Shown here piece by piece: positions 1 to 6,080 of a DNA stretch of 6,103 nucleotides. The translations under genes were made by a program, and so were the position numbers. Below the pieces are notes generated by a model. That model made no database searches and was not told the DNA's origin. It saw nothing but the letters and a program-made list of their open reading frames with translations. Origin of the DNA: Lachnospiraceae bacterium UBA3282 (GTDB lineage Bacteria; Bacillota; Clostridia; Lachnospirales; Lachnospiraceae); assembly GCA_002361735.1 (NCBI GenBank), contig DETS01000012.1:1-6103 (forward strand), given 5' to 3'. The stretch's first letter is position 1, and each line of letters starts with the position of its first letter.

Positions 1-38
1 AAGGCTTTTGCATATAAAATAAGATATTTTAACCTGTT

Positions 39-779
39 TTATGGTTTAAGCCATGCGCTGTCAGGTCTCGCTATTAACCTTGCGTTATTATACGCCATAT
101 CTAAAGTAAGACAGGTATGCCCCAAATATTGATTTCCAGCATCATTTTTACTTACAACCAATGCTAAATCCGGTACACTTTCGCTGACCAGACATATAGG
201 AATCAATAATTGTATTCTTCCTTTGTAATATTGCGGAACAGCAGTTTTATAATTTGCGTCAATCATATGTTTCGCGCGTTTTACTGCTCCGTCAAATAAC
301 ATCGTTTTATTGGGACTTTCCCTTACTGCTTCTGGAATACGAAGAAAATTTTCTGGATCTCCAAATATATGAGGATATTGCGGAAAAATATCACAGTTTG
401 TGTCAAACACCAAAGAAGACGGGTCGTTAAAATAATTCGCTCTTTTTGGCAAATTTACTATACCCATCATACTTAATTGATATGAAGTATAAAACCCATC
501 CAAATACCATATTTGACGATCCGGAATTTTATTTTTAGTAAAATATGCAAATATCGGTTCATAATAAACCGTATATAATCCCGTATTAAACAACGAATAT
601 TCATCTGATTGTAATATGTTACCTTCTTCTTGAAGTTTCATGAAAGTATGCTCAATATAATTTTTCAGTATTACATTATCAGATTGTCCGCCAAAACTCC
701 ATTTCTCTGGACACAATCCAGAAAGATTTTGTATTTTTCTCTCATATTCATTACAAAATGCAAAATCAAATAATCTCAT
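39..779 (-). CDS. DUF3825-type protein of unknown function
   Basis: This 246-residue protein looks like a full-length member of the DUF3825 family, which I recognise from its overall pattern. It opens with a LFDFAF stretch (3-8), has FNTGL (64-68) followed by YEPIFAYF (73-80), then NYKTAVPQYY (176-185), a hydrophobic PDLALVV strand (203-209), and a conserved C-terminal block at 218-244 with TLDMAYNNARLIARPDS and a terminal WL. No signal peptide or membrane segment is seen, so it is probably cytoplasmic. The biochemical role is not established. From memory, some relatives occur with nucleic-acid-binding domains, which would hint at an RNA-related role, but that is unverified. The start is supported by a GGGGGAGG ribosome binding site seven bases upstream. 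The gene follows the unrecognised 210-residue gene by 59 bases on the same strand and is visibly AT-rich compared with the nrd genes. Family assignment is fairly confident; function is unknown. Confidence 0.8.
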   Translation of the reverse strand: MRLFDFAFCNEYERKIQNLSGLCPEKWSFGGQSDNVILKNYIEHTFMKLQEEGNILQSDEYSLFNTGLYTVYYEPIFAYFTKNKIPDRQIWYLDGFYTSYQLSMMGIVNLPKRANYFNDPSSLVFDTNCDIFPQYPHIFGDPENFLRIPEAVRESPNKTMLFDGAVKRAKHMIDANYKTAVPQYYKGRIQLLIPICLVSESVPDLALVVSKNDAGNQYLGHTCLTLDMAYNNARLIARPDSAWLKP

Positions 780-815
780 ATACCATCCTCCCCCTTTTAT
801 GCTGACATTCTAACA
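780..815 (-). promoter_or_regulatory. Possible extended -10 promoter and strong RBS for the DUF3825 gene
   Basis: Reading the minus strand, TGTTAGAAT at 815-807 matches an extended -10 element (TGn plus TAGAAT, five of six matches to TATAAT). A purine-rich GGGGGAGG lies at about 794-787, seven bases before the ATG at 779. No good -35 is visible: the best-placed hexamer, TTTCTT 17 bases upstream, matches only at its first two bases. This could give the DUF3825 gene its own transcript with a leader of about 20 bases, in addition to read-through from the genes upstream. The ribosome binding site is clear; the promoter is tentative. Confidence 0.4.
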
Positions 816-838
816 TAACATTAAATAAAAAGAAAGTT

Positions 839-1471
839 TTAATTCATGTCTGGCAGCAAATCGTTATCCATAATATATTTCAAATTGCTTCTGTTTATCA
901 TCCATGCTTTATCCCTTGCTCCGTTTTGATACGCTAACGCCTGCCGCCGCATTTCATCAGAAATGCCGTTATATATTTCCTGCGCCTTATTTTGTATCAC
1001 GGATATTCCAAGCTTATCTGCTATAAAATCCAAATATACGTTATATTCATCAAAATAGTCGTTCAATAAGCTTTCTACAGCTACAAGATAATCCTGTTCA
1101 AATTGTGTGCATAAATCAACTGCTGTTTTTTGTATTTGATTGTTTAAGTCCTCAAAGGCGGAATGAAATTTTTCATCGCTTGAGATATCATACCAACTGC
1201 CGTCATCCGGATGATATGATATCGTCGCAATAACATTGTTTACAGGCAGATTTCCATAATTTTTGCACCACAGCCTAAATTCAGCGTTTACTTCTACACG
1301 CCGATGGGAAAGATTCCATTTTGATGAAAAAAAGTTTATTTCAAAAACCAGATCTTTGACGACCTTCTTAAGGCAGCGCTGACTTTTCAAATACTTCCAG
1401 CCTGTTGTTTCAGAAAGCCCTATCAATAGTTTTTGCATAGCTTCCTCTATCGAGAACATGGCGTCTGGCAT
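839..1471 (-). CDS. Unrecognised 210-residue cytoplasmic protein
   Basis: I do not recognise this protein. It has no signal peptide or membrane segment. Residues 20-90 look like alternating strands: a basic WKYLKSQRCLKKVVKDL stretch (25-41), then FEINFFSSKWN (43-53), VEVNAEFRLWCKNYG (59-73) and NVIATISYHP (79-88). Residues 100-185 look largely helical and acidic. The beta-rich front half loosely recalls DUF4304-like small domains, but the likeness is too weak to use. The ATG at 1471 is preferred over the in-frame ATG at 1459 because CAGGA lies seven bases upstream of the first, while nothing precedes the second. The start overlaps the last 25 bases of comB, so translation may be coupled. The coding sequence is AT-rich, like the gene after it and unlike comB, which suggests separate ancestry. 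The ORF is well supported; function is unknown. Confidence 0.72.
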   Translation of the reverse strand: MPDAMFSIEEAMQKLLIGLSETTGWKYLKSQRCLKKVVKDLVFEINFFSSKWNLSHRRVEVNAEFRLWCKNYGNLPVNNVIATISYHPDDGSWYDISSDEKFHSAFEDLNNQIQKTAVDLCTQFEQDYLVAVESLLNDYFDEYNVYLDFIADKLGISVIQNKAQEIYNGISDEMRRQALAYQNGARDKAWMINRSNLKYIMDNDLLPDMN

Positions 1472-2163
1472 TGAGGAATCCTGCGCGCAAGATACCCCAT
1501 ATCATCCTTTTCAATGGTAAGTACAAAGGGAAATTTATTATATTCGATGCAACGATAAAAATCAGCTTCCGGGAAAACATTTTGTCTTTCCGGATCAAAG
1601 AAATGCTCGCCGCCATGATTTCTCAACTCGTCGACTCTCCGATCCATGTCGGTAAACTCCCTGCCTTCCAAAATGCTTTTGATATACGCCGCGCACAGTT
1701 CATCCTCCGGCGCGATCCTCACACCGCCGCTGCCCATGCTGACAAGCGAAACCGTCTGCGGCTGTCTGGAAATGATGTATTCGGCTACCGCCCTTGCGTT
1801 AACCAGACTGCCCGTGATGATCTCATCCGCATGGACGGCATTGACGATTCCCTGTGTTCCCGCGCTGGTGGTATGAATGATCGTTTTTCCCGTCACGTCC
1901 TCTTTCCTGATGGAAGACGGTGAATTGCCATAGTCGAATCCTTCACATTTTATGCCTTTCCGTTCGCCGATTAAAATACTGTCTTGCATACGGTCTCTGA
2001 GAGAAAATGCTTCTTCGATCGTTCCCACGGGACGAATCTGTTTTACCCCCATATCATACAGATAACATTCCAAAGAAAACGCCCTGAAAACATCAATGAT
2101 AACGGTCAGCCCCTCCGCCTGTTTTGCCCCTTCCAATAAATGCAGAATATTGATATCATACAT
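1447..2163 (-). CDS. comB: ComB-family protein, probable 2-phosphosulfolactate phosphatase
   Basis: This 238-residue protein matches the ComB family in length and motif order: IDVFRA (23-28), IGERKG (65-70), GFDYGNSP (75-82), HTTSAGTQG (97-105), GSLVNARAVAEYI (118-130) and EDELCAAYI (153-161). The founding enzyme hydrolyses 2-phospho-3-sulfolactate to sulfolactate and phosphate (EC 3.1.3.71), a Mg-dependent cytoplasmic step of coenzyme M synthesis in methanogens. Many non-methanogenic clostridia carry members, and their substrate is not settled, so the product name is a family inference. An AAGGG ribosome binding site lies nine bases before the ATG, and only six bases separate it from the membrane-protein gene upstream. 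The last dozen residues (ARRIPQCQTPCSR) do not resemble a conserved tail and overlap the next gene, so the native C-terminus may have been replaced. Confidence 0.85.
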   Translation of the reverse strand: MYDINILHLLEGAKQAEGLTVIIDVFRAFSLECYLYDMGVKQIRPVGTIEEAFSLRDRMQDSILIGERKGIKCEGFDYGNSPSSIRKEDVTGKTIIHTTSAGTQGIVNAVHADEIITGSLVNARAVAEYIISRQPQTVSLVSMGSGGVRIAPEDELCAAYIKSILEGREFTDMDRRVDELRNHGGEHFFDPERQNVFPEADFYRCIEYNKFPFVLTIEKDDMGYLARRIPQCQTPCSR

Positions 2164-2169
2164 GTGCTT

Positions 2170-2682
2170 CTACCCTTTCTTTGCTCCAACCGTCCTTGCT
2201 TTTGCGTCGCCCACTGCCTGATTCCTGTGCTGTAAATGAATGCCGATATGTCCGATACCGAGAATCACCACACTAATCAGCAAAAAGACATTTCTTCCGT
2301 AGATGCCCAACAGAAAAAAAGCACAGACGGGAAGGGTCGCGCCTGCCACCGGCACGCCGCAGAGACTGCTGTAAAAATCGGTCATCTTTTTCTCACTCTT
2401 AAAATAGCGCACCCAATACACTTCATACAACAGCATCAATGCAAAAGAGAGAACCAGCCAAACGAACCAAAGAGAATCAAACCTGATGTTGAAATCGGAA
2501 AACACCAGCGCGCAGCAGCATACAGTCACTTCTCCAATCCTCTCAAAGATCTGCAATATTTTATTTTCCTGCTCTGCATATTGGTCATACTCAATCGGCT
2601 TATGCTTTGTCCAGATTGCATTAGGAATAAACAGCATCAGCAGATAAATCAACCCCACATAGGAAAATCCGAAATGGAACAT
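2170..2682 (-). CDS. Unrecognised 170-residue multi-pass membrane protein
   Basis: This is an integral membrane protein of unknown function. Hydrophobic segments lie at about residues 5-24, 50-63 (short, with CCC at 55-57), 70-92, 105-127 and 131-150. A polar, charged stretch (25-49) sits between the first two, and the tail is basic (GAKKG). The frame stays open upstream to 2859, but the extra 59 residues lie wholly inside nrdG, are arginine/glycine-rich and lack membrane character. The ATG at 2682 is therefore the likely start: it is preceded by GGAGGAG about 11 bases upstream and falls five bases after the nrdG stop. The phrase IPNAIWTKHKP (19-29) resembles uncharacterised clostridial membrane proteins I have seen, but I cannot name a family. 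The packed position between nrdG and comB implies co-transcription with the reductase genes. Confidence 0.75.
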   Translation of the reverse strand: MFHFGFSYVGLIYLLMLFIPNAIWTKHKPIEYDQYAEQENKILQIFERIGEVTVCCCALVFSDFNIRFDSLWFVWLVLSFALMLLYEVYWVRYFKSEKKMTDFYSSLCGVPVAGATLPVCAFFLLGIYGRNVFLLISVVILGIGHIGIHLQHRNQAVGDAKARTVGAKKG

Positions 2683-2700
2683 ATTTGCTAAGTCTCCTCC
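2683..2700 (-). promoter_or_regulatory. RBS that sets the membrane-protein start
   Basis: On the minus strand GGAGGAG (2700-2694) lies inside the last codons of nrdG, about 11 bases before the ATG at 2682. It supports the short 170-residue start over the longer open frame that reaches 2859, and it implies that ribosomes terminating nrdG reinitiate on the next gene. Confidence 0.6.
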
Positions 2701-3212
2701 CACAGCATGACCTGTCCCTGCCGCAGAGACGCCTGCACATCGATAATCCGCTGATTCTCCGATCCCCGAAAGCGCAGGCTGATGTTTTTCTTTGCCTGTA
2801 CAAATTCCCCATCCACGATGATATCCAAATAAAACAGGAACTCTTTCATCTCCTCCCACTTTTCGCAGAAGGTATCCAGAATGTCCCTGTCAAACAGATA
2901 GCCCGTATAGCACCAGATATCTTTGTTAGGGAAGCGCCCCTTTACCTCTCTTACAAAAGGAAGGAGTGCCGTCCAGTTTGCGTATTCTAAAGGCTCCCCG
3001 CCAAGCAACGTCAGCCCCGCGATATAATCCGGCGCAAGCGCCTTTATCAGCTCATCCGCCGTCTCCTCCGTAAAGGGCTGTCCATACCGGAAATCCCAAG
3101 TCTCGGGATTAAAACAGCCCTCGCAGTGATGGGTGCAGCCGCTGACAAAGAGCGTCACCCGCACCCCCGGACCGTCCGCGATATCGCATTTCTTTATCAC
3201 AGAATAATACAT
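2688..3212 (-). CDS. nrdG: Anaerobic ribonucleoside-triphosphate reductase activating protein (radical SAM)
   Basis: This is the activase that uses a [4Fe-4S] cluster and S-adenosylmethionine to abstract hydrogen from the C-terminal glycine of NrdD, making the glycyl radical. The 174-residue length fits NrdG. The radical-SAM cluster motif is CX3CX2C with C26, C30 and C33 (CTHHCEGC), preceded by DGPGVRVTLFVSG (13-25) and followed by FNPETW (34-39). The GGEP SAM-binding motif is at 71-74 in LTLLGGEPLE. The ATG at 3212 has AGAGG six bases upstream and lies 11 bases after the nrdD stop, the classic nrdD-nrdG arrangement. No key residue is missing and the gene appears intact. The enzyme is cytoplasmic and oxygen-sensitive, and needs flavodoxin or a similar electron donor encoded elsewhere. 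Confidence 0.96.
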   Translation of the reverse strand: MYYSVIKKCDIADGPGVRVTLFVSGCTHHCEGCFNPETWDFRYGQPFTEETADELIKALAPDYIAGLTLLGGEPLEYANWTALLPFVREVKGRFPNKDIWCYTGYLFDRDILDTFCEKWEEMKEFLFYLDIIVDGEFVQAKKNISLRFRGSENQRIIDVQASLRQGQVMLWEET

Positions 3213-3223
3213 ATGATACCTCT

Positions 3224-5386
3224 TTACAAATGCAGCACTCTTTCCTTGATCTCCTGCGTGCGTCCCTGATTCCAGAACTGTGTGCCGATATATCCGCAGG
3301 TACGTCTTGCCACATTCATTTTATCCTGATCGGTATTGCCGCAGTTTGGACATTTCCAGATCAGTTTCCCGTCCGTGTCCTCCACGATCTCGATCTCTCC
3401 ATGGTAATCGCAGACCTGACAGTAATCGCTCTTGGTATTCAACTCCGCGTACATGATATTATCGTAAATATACTGCATCAGGGAGAGCACCGCGTCCAGA
3501 TTGTTCTCCATGTTCGGCACTTCCACATAGCTGATGGCGCCGCCCGGGGAAAGTTCCTGAAACTGTGATTCAAAGCTCAGCTTATCAAAAGCGTTGATAT
3601 CCTCCGTCACATGGACATGATAGCTGTTTGTGATATAGTTTTTATCCGTTACACCTTCGATGATGCCAAAGCGTTTCTGCAGGCACTTTGCAAACTTATA
3701 GGTGGTAGACTCTAAGGGCGTACCATAGAGACTGAAATCAATATTCGTCTCCTCCCGCCATTCTTTGCAGGCGTTATTCAAATACTGCATGACCTTGAGG
3801 GCAAAAGGAGTTGCCTCAGGGTCTGTGTGGCTTTTGCCCGTCATGTAACGGGTGCATTCGCACAGTCCGGCATACCCCAAAGATATGGTAGAATACCCGC
3901 CATAGAGAAGCTTATCAATCGTTTCTCCCTTTTTCAATCTGGCAAGCGCTCCGTTCTGCCACAGGATCGGCGCGGCATCCGACAGCGTTCCTTTGAGTCT
4001 GTTATGCCTTGCCATCAAAGCCCTTCTGCAAAGCTCCAGCCTCTCATCCATGATCTTCCAGAAACGTTCCATATCCCGCCCGGAAGAACAGGCTACATCC
4101 ACCAGATTCAAGGTGACGACACCCTGATTGAATCTGCCGTAAAATTTTGGCTGGTCGTTCTCGTCATGATATACGGTAAGGAAGGAACGACAACCCATAC
4201 AGGTATAGCAGTTGCCGTCCTTTAACTGCTTCATGATCTTTTCTGAAATATAATCAGGAACCATGCGCTTTGCCGTACATTCTGCCGCCAGTTTCGTCAG
4301 ATACCAGTATTTTGTACCCTCGCGGACATTATCCTCCTCCAACACATAGATGAGCTTGGGGAAGGCAGGGGTGATATAGACGCCCTTCTCGTTCTTGACA
4401 CCGCGGATACGCTGGCGCAGCATTTCCTCAATGATCATCGCCAAATCGTCCCGAAGCTGTCCCTCGGGTACTTCGTCGATATACATGAACACCGTAATAA
4501 AAGGAGCCTGCCCGTTGGTGGTCATCAGGGTAATGACCTGATACTGAATGATCTGCACCCCTTGCTTGATCTCGTCCTTTACGCGCTTCTCGGCAATGGC
4601 ATTGATCTGCTCCTCGGTAGCCTCTACGCCCATCTCCCGCATCTCGGTGCGCACTTTATTACGGAATTTCTCTCTGCTCACATTGACAAAGGGAGCCAGA
4701 TGCGACAAAGAAATACTCTGCCCGCCGTACTGACAGCTCGCGATCTGCGCGATGCTCTGCGTTGCGACATTACAAGCCGTGGAAAAACTTTTCGGCGTAT
4801 CGATCATGGTCTCGCTGATCACGGTGCCGTTTTGCAGCATATCTTCTAAATTGACCAGACAACAGTTGTGCATATGCTGGGCAAAATAATCCGCGTCATG
4901 AAAGTGGATCACGCCCTGCTCGTGTGCCTCCACGATATCCGGTGCAAGCAGGAAACGCTTGGTGATATCCTTGCTCACTTCCCCTGCCATATAATCCCGC
5001 TGCACACTGTTGACCGTAGGATTTTTATTGGAATTTTCCTGCTTGACTTCCTCGTTATTACACTCTAACAAACTTAAAATTTGCTCGTCCGTGGAATTGG
5101 ATTTACGCACAAGAGCCCTTTTATAACGATAGGTGATATAATTTCTGGAAATGGTGTACGCACGATACTTCATCAGCTGGTTCTCCACCATATCCTGAAT
5201 TTCCTCCACGCTGGGAGCCCTTCTCATCTCCTCGCAATGGTCAGCCACCACGGAAGCGATCTCGTCGATCTCCTCCTCCGACAGCCGATCCTCCTCCTGT
5301 ACGCTGTTGTTTGCCTTTCTGATCGCCGCCACGATCTTTTTTAAGTCAAAATTTACCTCCACACCGCTTCTCTTAATGATCTTCAT
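3224..5386 (-). CDS. nrdD: Anaerobic (class III) ribonucleoside-triphosphate reductase
   Basis: This enzyme makes dNTPs from NTPs without oxygen, using a glycyl radical and probably formate as reductant. At 720 residues it is full length. An N-terminal ATP-cone (about 3-93) is the allosteric activity domain. The barrel holds HFHDADYF (161-168) and HNCCLVNL (173-180), with the cysteine pair that aligns with E. coli Cys175. CYTCMGCRSFL (393-403) places C399 at the position of E. coli Cys384, the likely thiyl-radical or partner cysteine. A zinc ribbon uses C656, C659, C679 and C682. The glycyl-radical loop RRTCGYIG (694-701) has G698 as the radical residue, matching E. coli Gly681. After it comes TQFWNQGR, three residues shorter than in E. 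coli and typical of Firmicutes. A GGGGG tract nine bases before the ATG is the likely ribosome binding site. It heads the operon and is probably repressed by NrdR. Confidence 0.97.
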   Translation of the reverse strand: MKIIKRSGVEVNFDLKKIVAAIRKANNSVQEEDRLSEEEIDEIASVVADHCEEMRRAPSVEEIQDMVENQLMKYRAYTISRNYITYRYKRALVRKSNSTDEQILSLLECNNEEVKQENSNKNPTVNSVQRDYMAGEVSKDITKRFLLAPDIVEAHEQGVIHFHDADYFAQHMHNCCLVNLEDMLQNGTVISETMIDTPKSFSTACNVATQSIAQIASCQYGGQSISLSHLAPFVNVSREKFRNKVRTEMREMGVEATEEQINAIAEKRVKDEIKQGVQIIQYQVITLMTTNGQAPFITVFMYIDEVPEGQLRDDLAMIIEEMLRQRIRGVKNEKGVYITPAFPKLIYVLEEDNVREGTKYWYLTKLAAECTAKRMVPDYISEKIMKQLKDGNCYTCMGCRSFLTVYHDENDQPKFYGRFNQGVVTLNLVDVACSSGRDMERFWKIMDERLELCRRALMARHNRLKGTLSDAAPILWQNGALARLKKGETIDKLLYGGYSTISLGYAGLCECTRYMTGKSHTDPEATPFALKVMQYLNNACKEWREETNIDFSLYGTPLESTTYKFAKCLQKRFGIIEGVTDKNYITNSYHVHVTEDINAFDKLSFESQFQELSPGGAISYVEVPNMENNLDAVLSLMQYIYDNIMYAELNTKSDYCQVCDYHGEIEIVEDTDGKLIWKCPNCGNTDQDKMNVARRTCGYIGTQFWNQGRTQEIKERVLHL

Positions 5387-5414
5387 GCAATAACGCCCCC
5401 ATACTCTATCTGAT

Positions 5415-5430
5415 ACCCAATATTTTGTGC
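5415..5430. promoter_or_regulatory. NrdR-box-like palindrome 1 (leader)
   Basis: ACCCAATATTTTGTGC matches the NrdR box pattern ACACAATATTTTGTGT (a W-rich core flanked by ACAC and GTGT) at 14 of 16 positions. It lies 28 bases upstream of the nrdD start and would fall in the transcribed leader. NrdR is the ATP-cone repressor that controls ribonucleotide reductase operons through paired boxes. Its starting base is 43 bases from that of the second box, close to four helical turns, as expected for cooperative binding on one face. The repressor gene is not in this window. Confidence 0.65.
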
Positions 5431-5457
5431 CTCTATACCGTCATCCCTCTGCTGCAC

Positions 5458-5473
5458 GTACTATATATTGTAT
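5458..5473. promoter_or_regulatory. NrdR-box-like palindrome 2, overlapping the -10 element
   Basis: GTACTATATATTGTAT matches ACACTATATATTGTGT at 13 of 16 positions and is nearly self-complementary. It covers the -10 hexamer TACAAT (minus strand, 5472-5467) of the nrdD promoter and the likely transcription start, so a bound NrdR would block RNA polymerase directly. The second box, 43 bases downstream in the direction of transcription, supports the assignment. Confidence 0.65.
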
Positions 5474-5494
5474 CACGACAAAATATTATGTCAA
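5467..5494 (-). promoter_or_regulatory. Sigma-A-type promoter of the nrdDG operon
   Basis: On the minus strand, a perfect TTGACA (5494-5489) is followed by a 16-base spacer and TACAAT (5472-5467, five of six matches). Transcription should start near 5458-5460, giving a leader of about 73 bases before the nrdD ATG. It is the best promoter match in this intergenic region and points at nrdD, with an NrdR-like box over its -10. Confidence 0.72.
5477..5492. repeat. Imperfect palindrome in the nrdD promoter spacer
   Basis: GACAAAATATTATGTC is a 16-base dyad with seven of eight pairs matching. It fills most of the -35/-10 spacer and enters the -35 hexamer. Shifted by one base (5476-5491) it matches the NrdR consensus at 12 of 16 positions, but its start is only 18 bases from box 2, which is not a whole number of helical turns. 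It may be a weak third NrdR site, a site for another regulator, or chance in AT-rich sequence. Confidence 0.3.
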
Positions 5495-5545
5495 GTTGTT
5501 GTGGTGTTTATTTTCAGAAAATCTTAAGGAACATTCTTGACTGAC

Positions 5546-5648
5546 TCAGTCGGTAAACTCCGGATCAAGCGCCGAGGTAGGCTCGTCGAAAAGCAGTACA
5601 TCCGGATTCACGGCGATGGCTCTCGCTATGCCATCCTCACTTTCCCAT
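5546..5648 (-). pseudogene. Remnant of an amino-acid ABC transporter ATPase (GlnQ/HisP type)
   Basis: Translating the minus strand gives GIARAIAVNPDVLLFDEP, then TSALDPEFTD and a stop at 5548-5546. This is the end of the ABC signature region, the Walker B strand with its catalytic glutamate (LLFDEP) and the D-loop (SALD), in the form typical of polar amino-acid importer ATPases. Walker A, the Q-loop and the LSGGQ core are missing upstream, and the last hundred or so residues are missing downstream. An ATG-GGA-AAG at 5648 could be the original gene start (MGK), now joined out of frame to the internal fragment by a large deletion; that junction is inferred. The piece follows the permease remnant, the usual order of such operons. 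It cannot encode a working protein. Confidence 0.8.
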
Positions 5649-5655
5649 ATCCTTT

Positions 5656-5945
5656 TTAGGAAAAAGCCTGTCTTGTGTTCTTCTTCAAAGCCGTTTTTTT
5701 ATAAGCCGTCATTCCCTGTTCCGCCAGATGAAACACGCCCTGCACCAGGCTGCACAGAAGAATGTAGATGAAAAAGATGACCAGATACGCTTCCAGATAG
5801 TTATAGCCGAAAGAAGCGTCTATCTTTGCGATTGCCGTAACATCTTTCACCGTCATCATAAAGGCAAGCGCAGTACGATCCGGTAAAATGCCTGAAACTC
5901 TGTCAAACCCACGCTGACCGCATTCGCCGTTTTCATACCATTCAT
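5656..5945 (-). pseudogene. Remnant of an amino-acid ABC transporter permease (HisM/GlnP type)
   Basis: Two minus-strand frames together give the C-terminal part of a polar amino-acid permease. The first (from 5945, stop 5858-5856) reads MNGMKTANAVSVGLTEFQAF then YRIVL, matching the cytoplasmic EAA-loop region, although the usual QxEAAxSVGLT spacing is collapsed. The second, shifted frame reads ALAFMMTVKDVTAIAKIDAS, then a membrane segment YLEAYLVIFFIYILLCSLV and a basic tail ending at 5656. Intact relatives have about 25-30 residues (PQA through the LGN/KDTS region) between RIVL and LAF. Their absence, with the frame change, shows an internal deletion. The N-terminal membrane helices are gone too. 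The open stretch at 5859-5656 alone could encode 67 residues but would not be functional. Confidence 0.8.
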
Positions 5946-5960
5946 ACTTGTTTTGTATGA
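5942..5960. repeat. Short inverted repeat TCATAC-7-GTATGA
   Basis: TCATAC (5942-5947) and GTATGA (5955-5960) are perfect inverted copies with a seven-base spacer, and another TTCATAC copy lies at 5932-5938. The set is just downstream of the possible orphan promoter and could be an old operator. It is short, and chance is a fair explanation. Confidence 0.25.
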
Positions 5961-5973
5961 TTTAGCATAAATG

Positions 5974-6003
5974 AATATTTGCACGCCCGCTTTTGCTTGT
6001 CAA
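5974..6003 (-). promoter_or_regulatory. Possible orphan promoter of the lost ABC transporter
   Basis: On the minus strand a perfect TTGACA (6003-5998) is followed by an 18-base spacer and AATATT (5979-5974, four of six matches). It sits between the tRNA terminator and the permease remnant, where the transporter operon's promoter would be expected. If active it would transcribe only gene debris before reaching the nrdD promoter region. No clear terminator separates it from nrdD. Confidence 0.35.
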
Positions 6004-6015
6004 CCTTTTTTTGAA

Positions 6016-6075
6016 AAAAATAAAAAAATAAAAAAAGATTTTTTCGCGGGATATCATTCCTACGAAAAAATCTTT
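6016..6075 (-). terminator. Rho-independent terminator downstream of the tRNA
   Basis: A perfect 13-base inverted repeat, AAAGATTTTTTCG (6034-6046) and CGAAAAAATCTTT (6063-6075), encloses a 16-base loop. A further GGA/TCC pairing (6049-6051 with 6058-6060) can extend the hairpin. On the minus strand the stem runs straight into a long T-rich run (TTTTTTTATTTTTTT, down to about 6014). There is no T-run on the other side, so it terminates leftward transcription coming from the tRNA gene. Confidence 0.85.
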
Positions 6076-6080
6076 CCGGA

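Noticed and set aside
15..31. Inverted repeat TAAAATA-AGA-TATTTTA just after the DUF3825 gene, as a terminator
   Set aside because: The stem is entirely A-T and only seven pairs with a three-base loop, and no T-run follows on the minus strand. It is too weak to call.
2683..2859. N-terminal extension of the membrane-protein frame into nrdG
   Set aside because: The extra 59 residues lie inside nrdG in another frame, lack hydrophobic character, and the RBS and stop-start spacing favour the ATG at 2682.
3224..5386. Many open frames on the plus strand opposite nrdD, nrdG and comB
   Set aside because: They are antisense to well-recognised genes, show no family likeness and no ordered RBS, and are explained by codon bias of the minus-strand genes.
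5387..5457. Riboswitch or structured leader in the nrdD 5' UTR
   Set aside because: The leader of about 73 bases shows no recognisable riboswitch core or terminator hairpin; the NrdR-like box explains its most notable sequence.
5656..5859. A 67-residue membrane peptide as an independent small gene
   Set aside because: Its sequence matches the C-terminal segment of an amino-acid permease and its upstream frame continues the same family in a shifted frame, so it is a pseudogene piece.
5965..5985. ArgR-like box (AATGAATATTT) near the orphan promoter
   Set aside because: Only one half-site resembles the ARG box pattern; the second half does not match, so it is likely chance in AT-rich sequence.
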